From assembly GCF_032250955.1 (NCBI RefSeq), contig NZ_JAVVES010000101.1, forward strand, positions 1 through 5,607: DNA of 5,607 bases, read 5' to 3'. The notes beneath the pieces are model-generated. The model was not told where the DNA came from, did no database searches, and saw only the letters and a program-made list of their open reading frames with translations. How positions within the stretch are numbered: the stretch's first letter is position 1; every line of letters starts with the position of its first letter. Positions 1-5,584 of the stretch are shown here, in pieces. Made by a program: the position numbers and the translations under genes. Origin of the DNA: Sulfuriflexus sp032250955 (GTDB lineage Bacteria > Pseudomonadota > Gammaproteobacteria > AKS1).

Positions 1-35
1 CCTAATATCTGCGCGTATAATTCTTTGTCTCTCAT
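1..35 (-). CDS. Transposase N-terminus, probable ISL3 family (cut by window edge)
   Basis: Reading leftward from an ATG at 35, the frame gives MRDKELYAQILG and then runs off the window. From memory, this closely resembles the start of ISL3-family transposases (pattern M-[RK]-D-x-[DE]-L-Y-x-x-[IL]-L-G), which are DDE enzymes that move the element by cutting at its terminal inverted repeats. Only 12 residues are visible, so no zinc-finger or catalytic residue can be checked. The start lies 41 bp inside the inferred IS end at position 76, a sensible spacing for such elements. I see no clear ribosome binding site. Whether the gene is intact cannot be judged from this window. The family call rests on a short match plus the terminal sequence described in the neighbouring entry. 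Confidence 0.55.
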   Translation of the reverse strand, partial: MRDKELYAQIL

Positions 36-76
36 GGCTTCTACGGTAACCTACCCACTTGATTTGGTGAAGAGCC
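1..76 (-). mobile_element. End of an ISL3-like insertion sequence
   Basis: On the minus strand the sequence starting at 76 reads GGCTCTTCACC, followed 41 bp later by a transposase-like start codon. ISL3-family elements, as I recall them, have ends beginning GGCTCTT and make 8-bp, often A/T-rich target duplications. The bases just outside this end (77-84, TTTTTTTC on the plus strand) fit such a target. The IS sits 36 bp beyond the stop codon of the large TRAP permease, so it has not broken that gene, although it may have displaced the end of the operon's 3' region. The other end and the second copy of the target lie outside the window, so the boundary is an inference. Confidence 0.5.
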
Positions 77-112
77 TTTTTTTCAACATCCAGGCCGTCG
101 GCCCCGTCTTGT

Positions 113-1393
113 CTAGCGCAGTCCCGGCAGACCAAGCGACAAGGCCGGCCAGTAGGTAATGATAAGCACGGTCAACAACAGGATAATGAAAAACGGCAGC
201 GTCGCGCGATACAGCTGCATCACGGGTTTTTTGAACCGGTAACTGGCAATAAACAGGTTCATGCCAACCGGTGGTGTGAAATAGCCTATCTGCATATTGG
301 CCAGGAAAATGATCCCCAGGTGCACCGGATGGATGTCATAACCCATCGCGATCGGTAATAATAACGGCACCATGATGACCAGCGCCGAAAAGATATCCAG
401 CATGGTGCCGAGCACAAGCAGAAATATATTCAGCAGGATCAGGAAGGTCAGCCTGTCACTGATATGCGCCTGAACCAGGGCAAACAGTTTTGCCGGCACC
501 CCGGCATCGATCAGGTAATTGGTCGATGCCAACGACAGACCAAGAATGATCAGGATGGCGCCAACCAGCACCATGGCATCCCGCATCACCTCGGGCAGTT
601 TCCTGAGCGATACTTCGCGGTAAATACCGACTTCAACAATCAAGACGTAGAGTACCGTCACGGCCGCGGCCTCGGATACCGCAAAATAGCCGGAATAGAT
701 ACCGCCGAGGACGATAAACGGCAAGGGAATTTCCCAACGCGCCTCCCACAGGGCCGAGCCGGCCTCTAGCGGCGAAAACGCCTGCAGTGACTGGCTACGG
801 TTGACCCACACGACCCAGACCGATAACACCACCAGCATCAGGAGACCGGGGAATATCCCGGCCAGGAACATGTCGTCGACCGTTACCGGCTCACCGACAC
901 CGACTTGTTGTGCGATCACGGCATACAGGATCAGCGGCAACGATGGCGCAAACAACAGGCCGAGACTGCCGGAGGTCGTAACCAGACCGAGGTTGAAGTT
1001 TTCGCGGTAACCGGCCTGCGCCATGGCCGGTACAAGCAAGGCGCCCAACGCCACAATGGTCACGCCCGAGGCACCGGTAAACGCCGTAAAAAAGGCGCAG
1101 GCCAGCAAGGCGACAATCGCCAGGCCGCCCGGCATCCAGCCAAGCAATGCCTGGGTCACACGCACCAGGCGCGCCGCCGCGCGGCTCTCACTGAGCAGGT
1201 AACCAGCAAAGGTGAACAACGGAATGGCGAGCAGGATGGGCATTTCGGCAAGACGGTAAAACTCGATGGTCACCGCCGTCAGGTCAATATCCGAACGATG
1301 GAAACCCAGTAGCGCGGCCGCCGCGATGATCGCAAACAGCGGTGTGCGCAATAGCGCCAGCATGATAAGGCCGAGGTTGGTGAGGATCGTCAT
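113..1393 (-). CDS. dctM: TRAP transporter large permease, DctM type (TPAT system)
   Basis: This is the large inner-membrane subunit of a tripartite ATP-independent periplasmic transporter, the part that moves solute inward using an ion (usually Na+) gradient. Its 426 residues match the family's usual size, and it is almost wholly hydrophobic, with about a dozen membrane segments. Family signatures are visible: FFTAFTGASGVT (about 101-112) before a helix ending VPAM; GIYSGYFAVSEAAA (about 231-244), where many relatives have TEAA; LGTMLDIFSALVIMVPLLLP (about 328-347); and GYFTPPVGMNLF (370-381). I chose the ATG at 1393 over the in-frame GTG at 1420. The ATG gives the normal N-terminus, overlaps the dctQ stop as ATGA, and follows AAGGA at 1399-1403 with a 5-base spacer, so translation is probably coupled to dctQ. 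It is the last gene of the operon. The transported substrate cannot be read from this subunit. Confidence 0.95.
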   Translation of the reverse strand: MTILTNLGLIMLALLRTPLFAIIAAAALLGFHRSDIDLTAVTIEFYRLAEMPILLAIPLFTFAGYLLSESRAAARLVRVTQALLGWMPGGLAIVALLACAFFTAFTGASGVTIVALGALLVPAMAQAGYRENFNLGLVTTSGSLGLLFAPSLPLILYAVIAQQVGVGEPVTVDDMFLAGIFPGLLMLVVLSVWVVWVNRSQSLQAFSPLEAGSALWEARWEIPLPFIVLGGIYSGYFAVSEAAAVTVLYVLIVEVGIYREVSLRKLPEVMRDAMVLVGAILIILGLSLASTNYLIDAGVPAKLFALVQAHISDRLTFLILLNIFLLVLGTMLDIFSALVIMVPLLLPIAMGYDIHPVHLGIIFLANMQIGYFTPPVGMNLFIASYRFKKPVMQLYRATLPFFIILLLTVLIITYWPALSLGLPGLR

Positions 1394-1902
1394 CGCTTTC
1401 CTTGCAGGCCGGCAACGCACCGCACCGCATAGCGCAGGCCGATCACGGCAAAACCGACAGGGATAATCAGTTCAAACCACCAGGCCGGGAACCCGGAAAA
1501 AGCGATAACGCCGGCCTCCTGATCCTGCATGACAAATCGCACACCGTGATATGCCAGCACCGCACATACACACAGGGTAAATATATCTGAAAGCACTCCG
1601 CTAACACGTTTGCTGCGCGCTGACATATAGCGTGTCAGGATATCAATACTGATGTGGTTGTCCTTGCGCGTGGCAACCATCGCGCCGAGCAGGCCAACCC
1701 ATAACACCAGGATGCGCAACAGTGGATCACCCCAGGCAAAGCCCGTTTCCAGGGCGTTGCGTAACAGTATCTGCATGCTGGCAATAACGATCATGGCCGC
1801 GAGCATAAACACCAACAGGGTGTCTTCGACCCTGTTCGAGTAATGCAACAGGCGTTGCAGGAAACCCTTATTTTGCTTTTCTGGTTCCTTGCCGGTAGTC
1901 AT
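1390..1902 (-). CDS. dctQ: TRAP transporter small permease, DctQ type
   Basis: This is the small membrane subunit of the TRAP transporter, which pairs with DctM and helps dock the binding protein. The protein has 170 residues, typical of the family, with four predicted membrane helices at about 28-47, 61-78, 103-124 and 143-164. The loop after helix 2 holds KDNHISID (80-87), matching the family's HIxxD pattern. The basic N-terminal tail (residues 1-25) should be cytoplasmic. The start is well supported: AGGAG at 1911-1915 lies 8 bases before the ATG. This start lies inside the end of the binding-protein gene, so the two genes overlap by 35 bp. The stop codon overlaps the dctM start. Separate DctQ and DctM genes, rather than a fused permease, are seen here. 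Confidence 0.93.
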   Translation of the reverse strand: MTTGKEPEKQNKGFLQRLLHYSNRVEDTLLVFMLAAMIVIASMQILLRNALETGFAWGDPLLRILVLWVGLLGAMVATRKDNHISIDILTRYMSARSKRVSGVLSDIFTLCVCAVLAYHGVRFVMQDQEAGVIAFSGFPAWWFELIIPVGFAVIGLRYAVRCVAGLQGKR

Positions 1903-2869
1903 GCAGATGACTCCTGAGTGTTTTTAACATGGCCTCGGAAAAGAGACCTTCTCTGGCAAGCTCGTCCATGGCCCGGGATACCTTGTCATTCCATTCTTTC
2001 TGCTTGTCAAGATCAGGCGTAATAAACCTGATACCTTGATTTTCAAGCGCCTCGCGCGCCGCATGATTTTCCTCGCGATTCTGCTCGCCGAACTTTTTAA
2101 AAATCTTCCCCATCACTTCATGTACGATCTTCTGATCAGCCGCCGTGAGCTTTTCAAATGTCTCGCGTTTCACCACGAGTGTCGCATAGAGATAGGCCAG
2201 CGGAATATCCGTAAGGTATTTAACCCGTGTATGCCATTGCAGGGCAATCGCCCCGATCGGCGACGTGCCAACCGTATTAATCAATCCGGTCTGCAGGCCG
2301 GTCAGCACGTCGGTGAGTGGCAGAGGGATCGGTGAAACCCCGATCGCCTCGAATGCAGCGCGGCTGATGCGATCTCCCTGTGGCGTCCAGACCTTCTGCT
2401 TTTTCAGGTCTTCAATTGAGGCGACCGGGTTATCGGACATCAGGTAGGCAAAACCACCACCACTCAGACCGAAACTGATAAAACCGTTTTGCTTCAGGCC
2501 TGCAATGATCTGGCTGTCCATGCGCTGACGAACATAGTCGACTTCTTCAAAGGAACGAAAGGCGAAGAGGAGGTTATAGATATAAGCACCGGTATATATA
2601 TCGGCCACGCCACCACCGGTCAGGGCGCCACCGTGTAACTGGCCGATGCGGATCTTGCGCAAGACAGTCGCATCGTTACCCATGACACCGCCGGGATAAA
2701 ACCGGAACGTTACCCTGCCATTGGTGCGCTGTTCGATTTCATTGGCACCCTCGCGCACGGTGTTCATCCAGCTTGTGCCATCCGGGAAGATGGTGGCAAT
2801 CTTGAAGGTCTGCGCATGCACGGCTACAGACATGCCGGCCAGGAACAGGAAAAAAAGTAATCGCTGCAT
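1868..2869 (-). CDS. TRAP transporter periplasmic binding protein, TatP/DctP type
   Basis: This is the exported solute receptor of the TRAP system. Residues 1-19 form a signal peptide with a likely cut at VHA|Q (19/20). The mature protein has the DctP-family layout: an opening KIATIFPDGTSW (23-34), RVTFRFYPGG (52-61), and the core IEDLKKQKVWTPQ...AAFEAIGVSPIPLP (about 152-184) followed by LQTGL (192-196). In DctP and SiaP the motif after DLK is normally KLRVP, with an Arg that holds the ligand's carboxylate. Here it is KVWTP, with Trp161 in the Arg position. TatT-linked binding proteins such as Treponema TatP (Tp0957) are reported to have a hydrophobic ligand cavity, so a non-carboxylate or lipid-like ligand is the better guess. 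The ATG shares one base with the preceding stop (TGATG) and has CGGAG at 2878-2882, 8 bases upstream. The 333-residue length is normal. Confidence 0.93.
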   Translation of the reverse strand: MQRLLFFLFLAGMSVAVHAQTFKIATIFPDGTSWMNTVREGANEIEQRTNGRVTFRFYPGGVMGNDATVLRKIRIGQLHGGALTGGGVADIYTGAYIYNLLFAFRSFEEVDYVRQRMDSQIIAGLKQNGFISFGLSGGGFAYLMSDNPVASIEDLKKQKVWTPQGDRISRAAFEAIGVSPIPLPLTDVLTGLQTGLINTVGTSPIGAIALQWHTRVKYLTDIPLAYLYATLVVKRETFEKLTAADQKIVHEVMGKIFKKFGEQNREENHAAREALENQGIRFITPDLDKQKEWNDKVSRAMDELAREGLFSEAMLKTLRSHLHDYRQGTRKAK

Positions 2870-3732
2870 CAGAAATACTCCGTGGCAGATTCCAGTAACT
2901 GCCGTGCCTGTTGTTGTGCGAGCACATTGCTCAGGGTCAGGCCGGGTTCTTGCGGGTTGGCCTTGATGACCTCATTCAGCAGCCGGTCATGCAGTTCCCG
3001 GTCAAACACCAGCCGCGCATACCACCGTGCCATTTCAACCTTGGCGATCAGATTCCTGCCGGCAGATAGCTTGATGGCCTGTTCGAAGTGCGCACGACCC
3101 TGCTCGGGTTTGCCACCCATGCCGGGCGGCAGGCGCGCCTGCAGGATACCCAGGTAAACATGCGCCTGGCCACCCTCGTACTCATCATCAAGGGCAACAA
3201 TACGTTCCATCATCGCCTCGATCTTCGGCAGGTCGGCAATCGCGTTCCAGTCTTCCCTGTTCGCCAGCACCCAGCCCGCCCAGGCCGTTGCATAGGTATA
3301 GAGTACATCGATATCGCCCTTGCCGGTTTTATTGATTACTGCAACAAACCTGTCGAAGCTGTCTTGATCCACCCGGCACCGCTCTGCCCGATCCAGGCAA
3401 AAGGCCCGCCGCGCATAGTCACGCGCCCTGGCCGAGAGTAGCCGGGCACGCCCTGTATCCTTAACAAACACCGAGGCATACGTATTATAGAGACGGGCGC
3501 CTGCCATCAGCATTGCGCGGTCGTCCGGGTTACTCTGGATATTGCCGTCGATAATCAGCATGTAGGCCGGGGCACCGGCCCTAACAATGGCGGGGTCTTC
3601 CTGGTTCGCGATGCCCTTCTGCAGGTCACCTGCCAGGCCTTCGGTGATCATCGAGGCACAAGCAGATAGCATGCCGATCATCACAGCAAATAAGCTGCAG
3701 CGAAGAAATCTGATCCCTGTATATACGGTCAC
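2869..3732 (-). CDS. tatT: TRAP-T protein: TPR lipoprotein partner of the TRAP binding protein
   Basis: The protein resembles the TAtT family (TRAP-associated TPR lipoproteins such as Treponema Tp0956). Those proteins form a ring of TPR-like helices that binds the TatP receptor and has a pore thought to pass ligand. A lipobox L-S-A-C ends a short hydrophobic segment (SLFAVMIGMLSAC), so the mature protein should be a membrane-anchored periplasmic lipoprotein. The helical remainder carries family hallmarks: the pair of Cys in FCLDRAERC, AWAGW, AHVYLGILQARLPPGMGG, then AHFEQAIKLS, KVEMARWYA and DRELHDRLLNEV toward the C-terminus. The start is uncertain. GTG at 3732 gives a compact 25-residue signal peptide and has a weak ACGGA 8 bases upstream; in-frame ATGs at 3780 and 3858 would add 16 or 42 residues before a lipoprotein signal, which is unusual. 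The stop overlaps the binding-protein ATG. It is the first gene of the operon. Confidence 0.88.
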   Translation of the reverse strand: MTVYTGIRFLRCSLFAVMIGMLSACASMITEGLAGDLQKGIANQEDPAIVRAGAPAYMLIIDGNIQSNPDDRAMLMAGARLYNTYASVFVKDTGRARLLSARARDYARRAFCLDRAERCRVDQDSFDRFVAVINKTGKGDIDVLYTYATAWAGWVLANREDWNAIADLPKIEAMMERIVALDDEYEGGQAHVYLGILQARLPPGMGGKPEQGRAHFEQAIKLSAGRNLIAKVEMARWYARLVFDRELHDRLLNEVIKANPQEPGLTLSNVLAQQQARQLLESATEYF

Positions 3733-3848
3733 GATGCTTGTCCGTCTTTTTCCATGAATGTCCGCTTCAGAATAGCGCATCTGGCGTCCAGACTCTATTA
3801 GCGGCTGGGTTCGCCTTGCTGGCCCGTGGTCTTCATCATCGCTTTTCA

Positions 3849-3862
3849 GGCTAATCATAGCC
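3849..3862. promoter_or_regulatory. Short palindrome upstream of the TRAP operon
   Basis: The sequence GGCTAATCATAGCC is a 5-bp inverted repeat around a 4-bp centre. It contains, on the minus strand, TATGAT (5 of 6 matches to a sigma70 -10 box). If that is the -10, the palindrome could be an operator, and transcription would start about 115 bases before the GTG start of the lipoprotein gene. No good -35 box stands 16-18 bases upstream of it, so this is only a candidate. Confidence 0.15.
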
Positions 3863-3979
3863 AGAATGGTGGCAAGTGCTGCATAACCTCACTCTCGATG
3901 AGTGTAGCCAGTGTATTGTAGCCCCCGAAATTGGGGTGGGTATCATTGCGCCAGTCACAGCTGAGGCTGGTAGCACACG

Positions 3980-4009
3980 GCCTGGCTTGCAAGGTAGCTC
4001 GAGCCAGGC
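3980..4009. repeat. Inverted repeat (8-bp arms) after the DUF6524-like gene
   Basis: GCCTGGCT at 3980-3987 pairs perfectly with AGCCAGGC at 4002-4009, leaving a 14-base loop. It begins 22 bases beyond the stop codon of the minus-strand gene at 4032, where a terminator would be expected. On the minus strand no T-run follows the stem. On the plus strand it is followed by ATTTTG. It could be a weak transcript-end or mRNA-stability structure. Two smaller hairpins lie nearby (3890-3904 and 3923-3936). The rest of the 3859-4031 spacer holds nothing I can name. Confidence 0.35.
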
Positions 4010-4031
4010 ATTTTGCAGGCAGGCTTAACCG

Positions 4032-4454
4032 CTAATCATCATTATCAACGTCGTCCATATCATACTGCCCCGACAAGTTACGCCGGATATGCGACCAGGA
4101 CATGCCTACTGTTAATAGTACTGTGATAATGATCAGGCCGGCATAGGTATAGAAACGGAGGCTGTCTTCAGAGGTCCAGCCTGAATCGATCATAAGCCAG
4201 AGGATGGCCCCGCACAGACCGGTCACCAGCACCAGGCCCACTGTACCCAGTGAACGCAGCGTGGCCCGGACAAATATCACCCAGCCGATAACCAGCAGGA
4301 TACCGGCAATCAGCTTCAGCGGGGTGAAGGGAAAAAAGTTTTCCACTCCCCAATGGTAATAGGAATAACCTTCCGGGTTATAACTGAGGAACACAATAAG
4401 TAGCGCAAATAGAAACCGTAAAAAAACACCACCCCAGGTAAGCTGCCTTGACAT
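4032..4454 (-). CDS. DUF6524-like small inner-membrane protein
   Basis: The 140-residue protein has four predicted membrane helices at about 8-24, 46-63, 71-90 and 102-120, and an acidic cytoplasmic-type tail (DMDDVDNDD). From memory it matches the DUF6524 family of proteobacterial membrane proteins, whose recurring motifs are all here: YNPEGYSYYHW (25-35), GWVIFVRATLRSLG (57-70) and SWSHIRRNLSGQ (119-130). The family has no known function that I am aware of, and no catalytic or metal-binding pattern stands out. The start is supported by AGAGG at 4463-4467, 8 bases before the ATG; a second ATG five bases upstream is out of frame. The gene follows the repeat-protein gene by 71 bp on the same strand with no clear terminator between them, so the two may be cotranscribed. 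Confidence 0.82.
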   Translation of the reverse strand: MSRQLTWGGVFLRFLFALLIVFLSYNPEGYSYYHWGVENFFPFTPLKLIAGILLVIGWVIFVRATLRSLGTVGLVLVTGLCGAILWLMIDSGWTSEDSLRFYTYAGLIIITVLLTVGMSWSHIRRNLSGQYDMDDVDNDD

Positions 4455-4525
4455 TGCATCAACCTCTTTTGTTCTTTGTTTGATTGGCGTTTATTGCAGC
4501 GTATCAAAAGACCCGGCTCATGCCT

Positions 4526-4855
4526 TTACCAGAACTTCCACCATGGCTTTTCTGCTCCATTATCGTCGCGCTCACGCCTGTGCTCCCTGTCCTCGTGTTC
4601 CATTTCTTCCCGGTGCTTGCGTTCCTCACGTTCCATTTCCTCCCGGTGCTTGCGTTCCTCACGTTGAGCTTCCTGCTTGTTCTTCTGGTACTCACGCTCG
4701 TCTTCTGCTTGATGCTTACGCGACTCGCGCTCGGTTTCCTGCTGGCGTTTTTGCGCCTCACGGACATCCTTGTCAGGTCGATCTGCCATCGCCGCAGGCG
4801 AAGCACAGAAAGCGGCTAATAATAAGGTTGTAATCAGAGATGACTTTATCGACAT
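4526..4855 (-). CDS. Exported protein of six charged 11-residue repeats with aromatic C-terminus
   Basis: I do not recognise a family. Residues 1-24 are a good signal peptide (AMA|D cut at 24/25), so the 85-residue mature protein should be periplasmic or outside. Residues 32-97 divide exactly into six 11-residue units with the pattern R-E-x-x-K/R-x-x-x-E-x-x; units four and five are both REERKHREEME. The units are nearly all Arg, Lys, Glu, Gln and His, with almost no hydrophobic residues, and opposite charges fall four apart. That suits a stand-alone charged alpha-helix better than a coiled coil with a greasy core. The last residues, PWWKFW, are strongly aromatic and might rest on a membrane or partner protein. 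CGAGG at 4863-4867, 7 bases before the ATG, supports the start. Three long frames on the opposite strand are shadows of this repetitive sequence. It may share a transcript with the downstream DUF6524-like gene. Confidence 0.8.
   Translation of the reverse strand: MSIKSSLITTLLLAAFCASPAAMADRPDKDVREAQKRQQETERESRKHQAEDEREYQKNKQEAQREERKHREEMEREERKHREEMEHEDREHRRERDDNGAEKPWWKFW
4600..4665 (-). repeat. 33-bp tandem duplication inside the repeat-protein gene
   Basis: Two adjacent 33-bp units, 4600-4632 and 4633-4665, differ at one base (T at 4607, C at 4640). Each encodes one 11-residue unit, matching units four and five of the protein. The other four units (spread across 4565-4762) keep the amino-acid pattern but have diverged in DNA, so this pair is the most recent duplication or has been kept alike by gene conversion or slippage. 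Copy number could vary between strains. Confidence 0.93.
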
Positions 4856-5035
4856 AGCGGTACCTCGCAGTGATGATGTTATAAAGTGAGTATGAACGAT
4901 TCTAGACCATATATCTGCAAAACCTGAATAGGTAACTCTGCCACTTTATTTGCCTGACATTTTGAATGGCTCTATTTAGACCAATCGACCCTGAGCCTTC
5001 TGGTTTTCATATTAGAAACCATTGTTCTCTGGCGT

Positions 5036-5455
5036 CTACTTATCAGATGATAATTCATGATTTCTCATCGCATCATTCTCGATAAGCACCCGCTCCTGCA
5101 CCAGTCGCCACAAATCATCGTCCTCTTTCTCCAGCAACATCTCAACGATCTGTTCATTCAGGGTGCCATCCGCCCCCACCACCATTTCAAAGACGGTGAA
5201 TATAATCTGGGTCTCTGTTGCGCTGATCAGGTTAAAACCCTTGTAAGCAACGCTCTTTATCAAGGCATTTTCAAACTGAAATTTGCACTGCTTATACCAT
5301 ATATCGTAATCGATGTTATCAAACCCGGGGACACCCTGGACGCTGACACGTTTTGATATCATCCCCATGTGTACCTTAAGGTCCTTTTTCCCGGCACTTT
5401 CTGCCGCCTCAGTTAACCACTTCTCTGCAATCTGTTGGGCACGTTCTTCTATCAT
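5036..5455 (-). CDS. Conserved-type small cytoplasmic protein, possible NTF2-like fold
   Basis: The 139-residue protein has no signal peptide or membrane segment, so it should be cytoplasmic. An N-terminal helix (IEERAQQIAEKWLTEAAES) is followed by alternating strand-like and helical stretches: MISKRVSVQGVPGFDNIDYDIWYKQCK, then SVAYKGFNLIS, TQIIFTVFEMVVGADG, IVEMLLEKED and a closing LWRLVQERVL. This helix-then-curved-sheet order, ending in a W+hxQE+hL strand, resembles NTF2/SnoaL-like proteins, a fold used for many unrelated jobs. I see no defined catalytic dyad, and I assign no function. The ATG at 5455 has a weak GGA at 5462-5464; an in-frame TTG at 5488 would add 11 residues and is less likely. 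It stands apart from the next gene by 180 bp and is probably its own transcription unit. Confidence 0.7.
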   Translation of the reverse strand: MIEERAQQIAEKWLTEAAESAGKKDLKVHMGMISKRVSVQGVPGFDNIDYDIWYKQCKFQFENALIKSVAYKGFNLISATETQIIFTVFEMVVGADGTLNEQIVEMLLEKEDDDLWRLVQERVLIENDAMRNHELSSDK

Positions 5456-5550
5456 AAAAGTTCCAGTAATAAGTGTTCCGCGTGACAAAACTCAACTCTT
5501 TGTGATGTCTGCCGATATTAATAGCCAGTAACACTGCTGTCCCGTTAATT

Positions 5551-5584
5551 CCCTCTCCCTTCGGGAGAGGGTTAGGGTGAGGGG
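5551..5584. repeat. REP-like intergenic palindrome
   Basis: CCCTCTCCC (5551-5559) and GGGAGAGGG (5563-5571) form a perfect 9-bp stem with a TTC loop, followed by TTAGGGTGAGGGG. This stem-plus-tail is, from established experience, a widespread short repeat between genes in gamma- and betaproteobacteria. It lies about 95 bp upstream of the minus-strand gene at 5455. There is no T-run directly after the stem on either strand, so it is not a textbook intrinsic terminator, though it can fold in RNA from both strands. Its role here is unknown. Confidence 0.75.

Noticed and set aside
66..83. T-run at 77-83 as a plus-strand intrinsic terminator
   Set aside because: The preceding bases do not form a stable stem with GAAGAGCC, and they are better explained as the terminus of an ISL3-like element beside an A/T-rich target.
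905..1312. Plus-strand 135-residue frame opposite dctM
   Set aside because: Composition is random-like (Arg, Gln, Gly rich) and it lies wholly inside a gene with clear family motifs.
1394..1420. GTG at 1420 as the dctM start
   Set aside because: It would add nine polar residues before the normal DctM N-terminus and lie well inside dctQ; the ATG at 1393 has AAGGA at a good distance and an ATGA overlap.
3867..3962. Possible short minus-strand leader peptide starting with ATG near 3946 in the spacer before the TRAP operon
   Set aside because: About 31 codons with no ribosome binding site, no repeated codons suggestive of attenuation and no recognisable protein pattern.
4484..4819. Plus-strand 111-residue, very hydrophobic frame (and two further frames at 4476-4667 and 4480-4833) that mimics a membrane protein
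   Set aside because: It is the mirror image of the Glu/Arg/Lys-rich repeats on the minus strand: antisense of such codons gives Leu, Phe and Val. The minus-strand gene has a signal peptide and a ribosome binding site.
4968..5020. GGCTC/GAGCC (4968-4997) and GGTTT/AAACC (5002-5020) as terminators after the 5036 gene
   Set aside because: Stems are only five pairs, with a 20-base loop or mostly A-T pairs, and neither is followed by a T-run on the minus strand.
5466..5495. TTGAGT ... TATTAC (18-base spacer, minus strand) as promoter of the 5455 gene
   Set aside because: Transcription would start about four bases before the ATG, leaving no room for a ribosome binding site, and both boxes match the consensus at only four of six bases.
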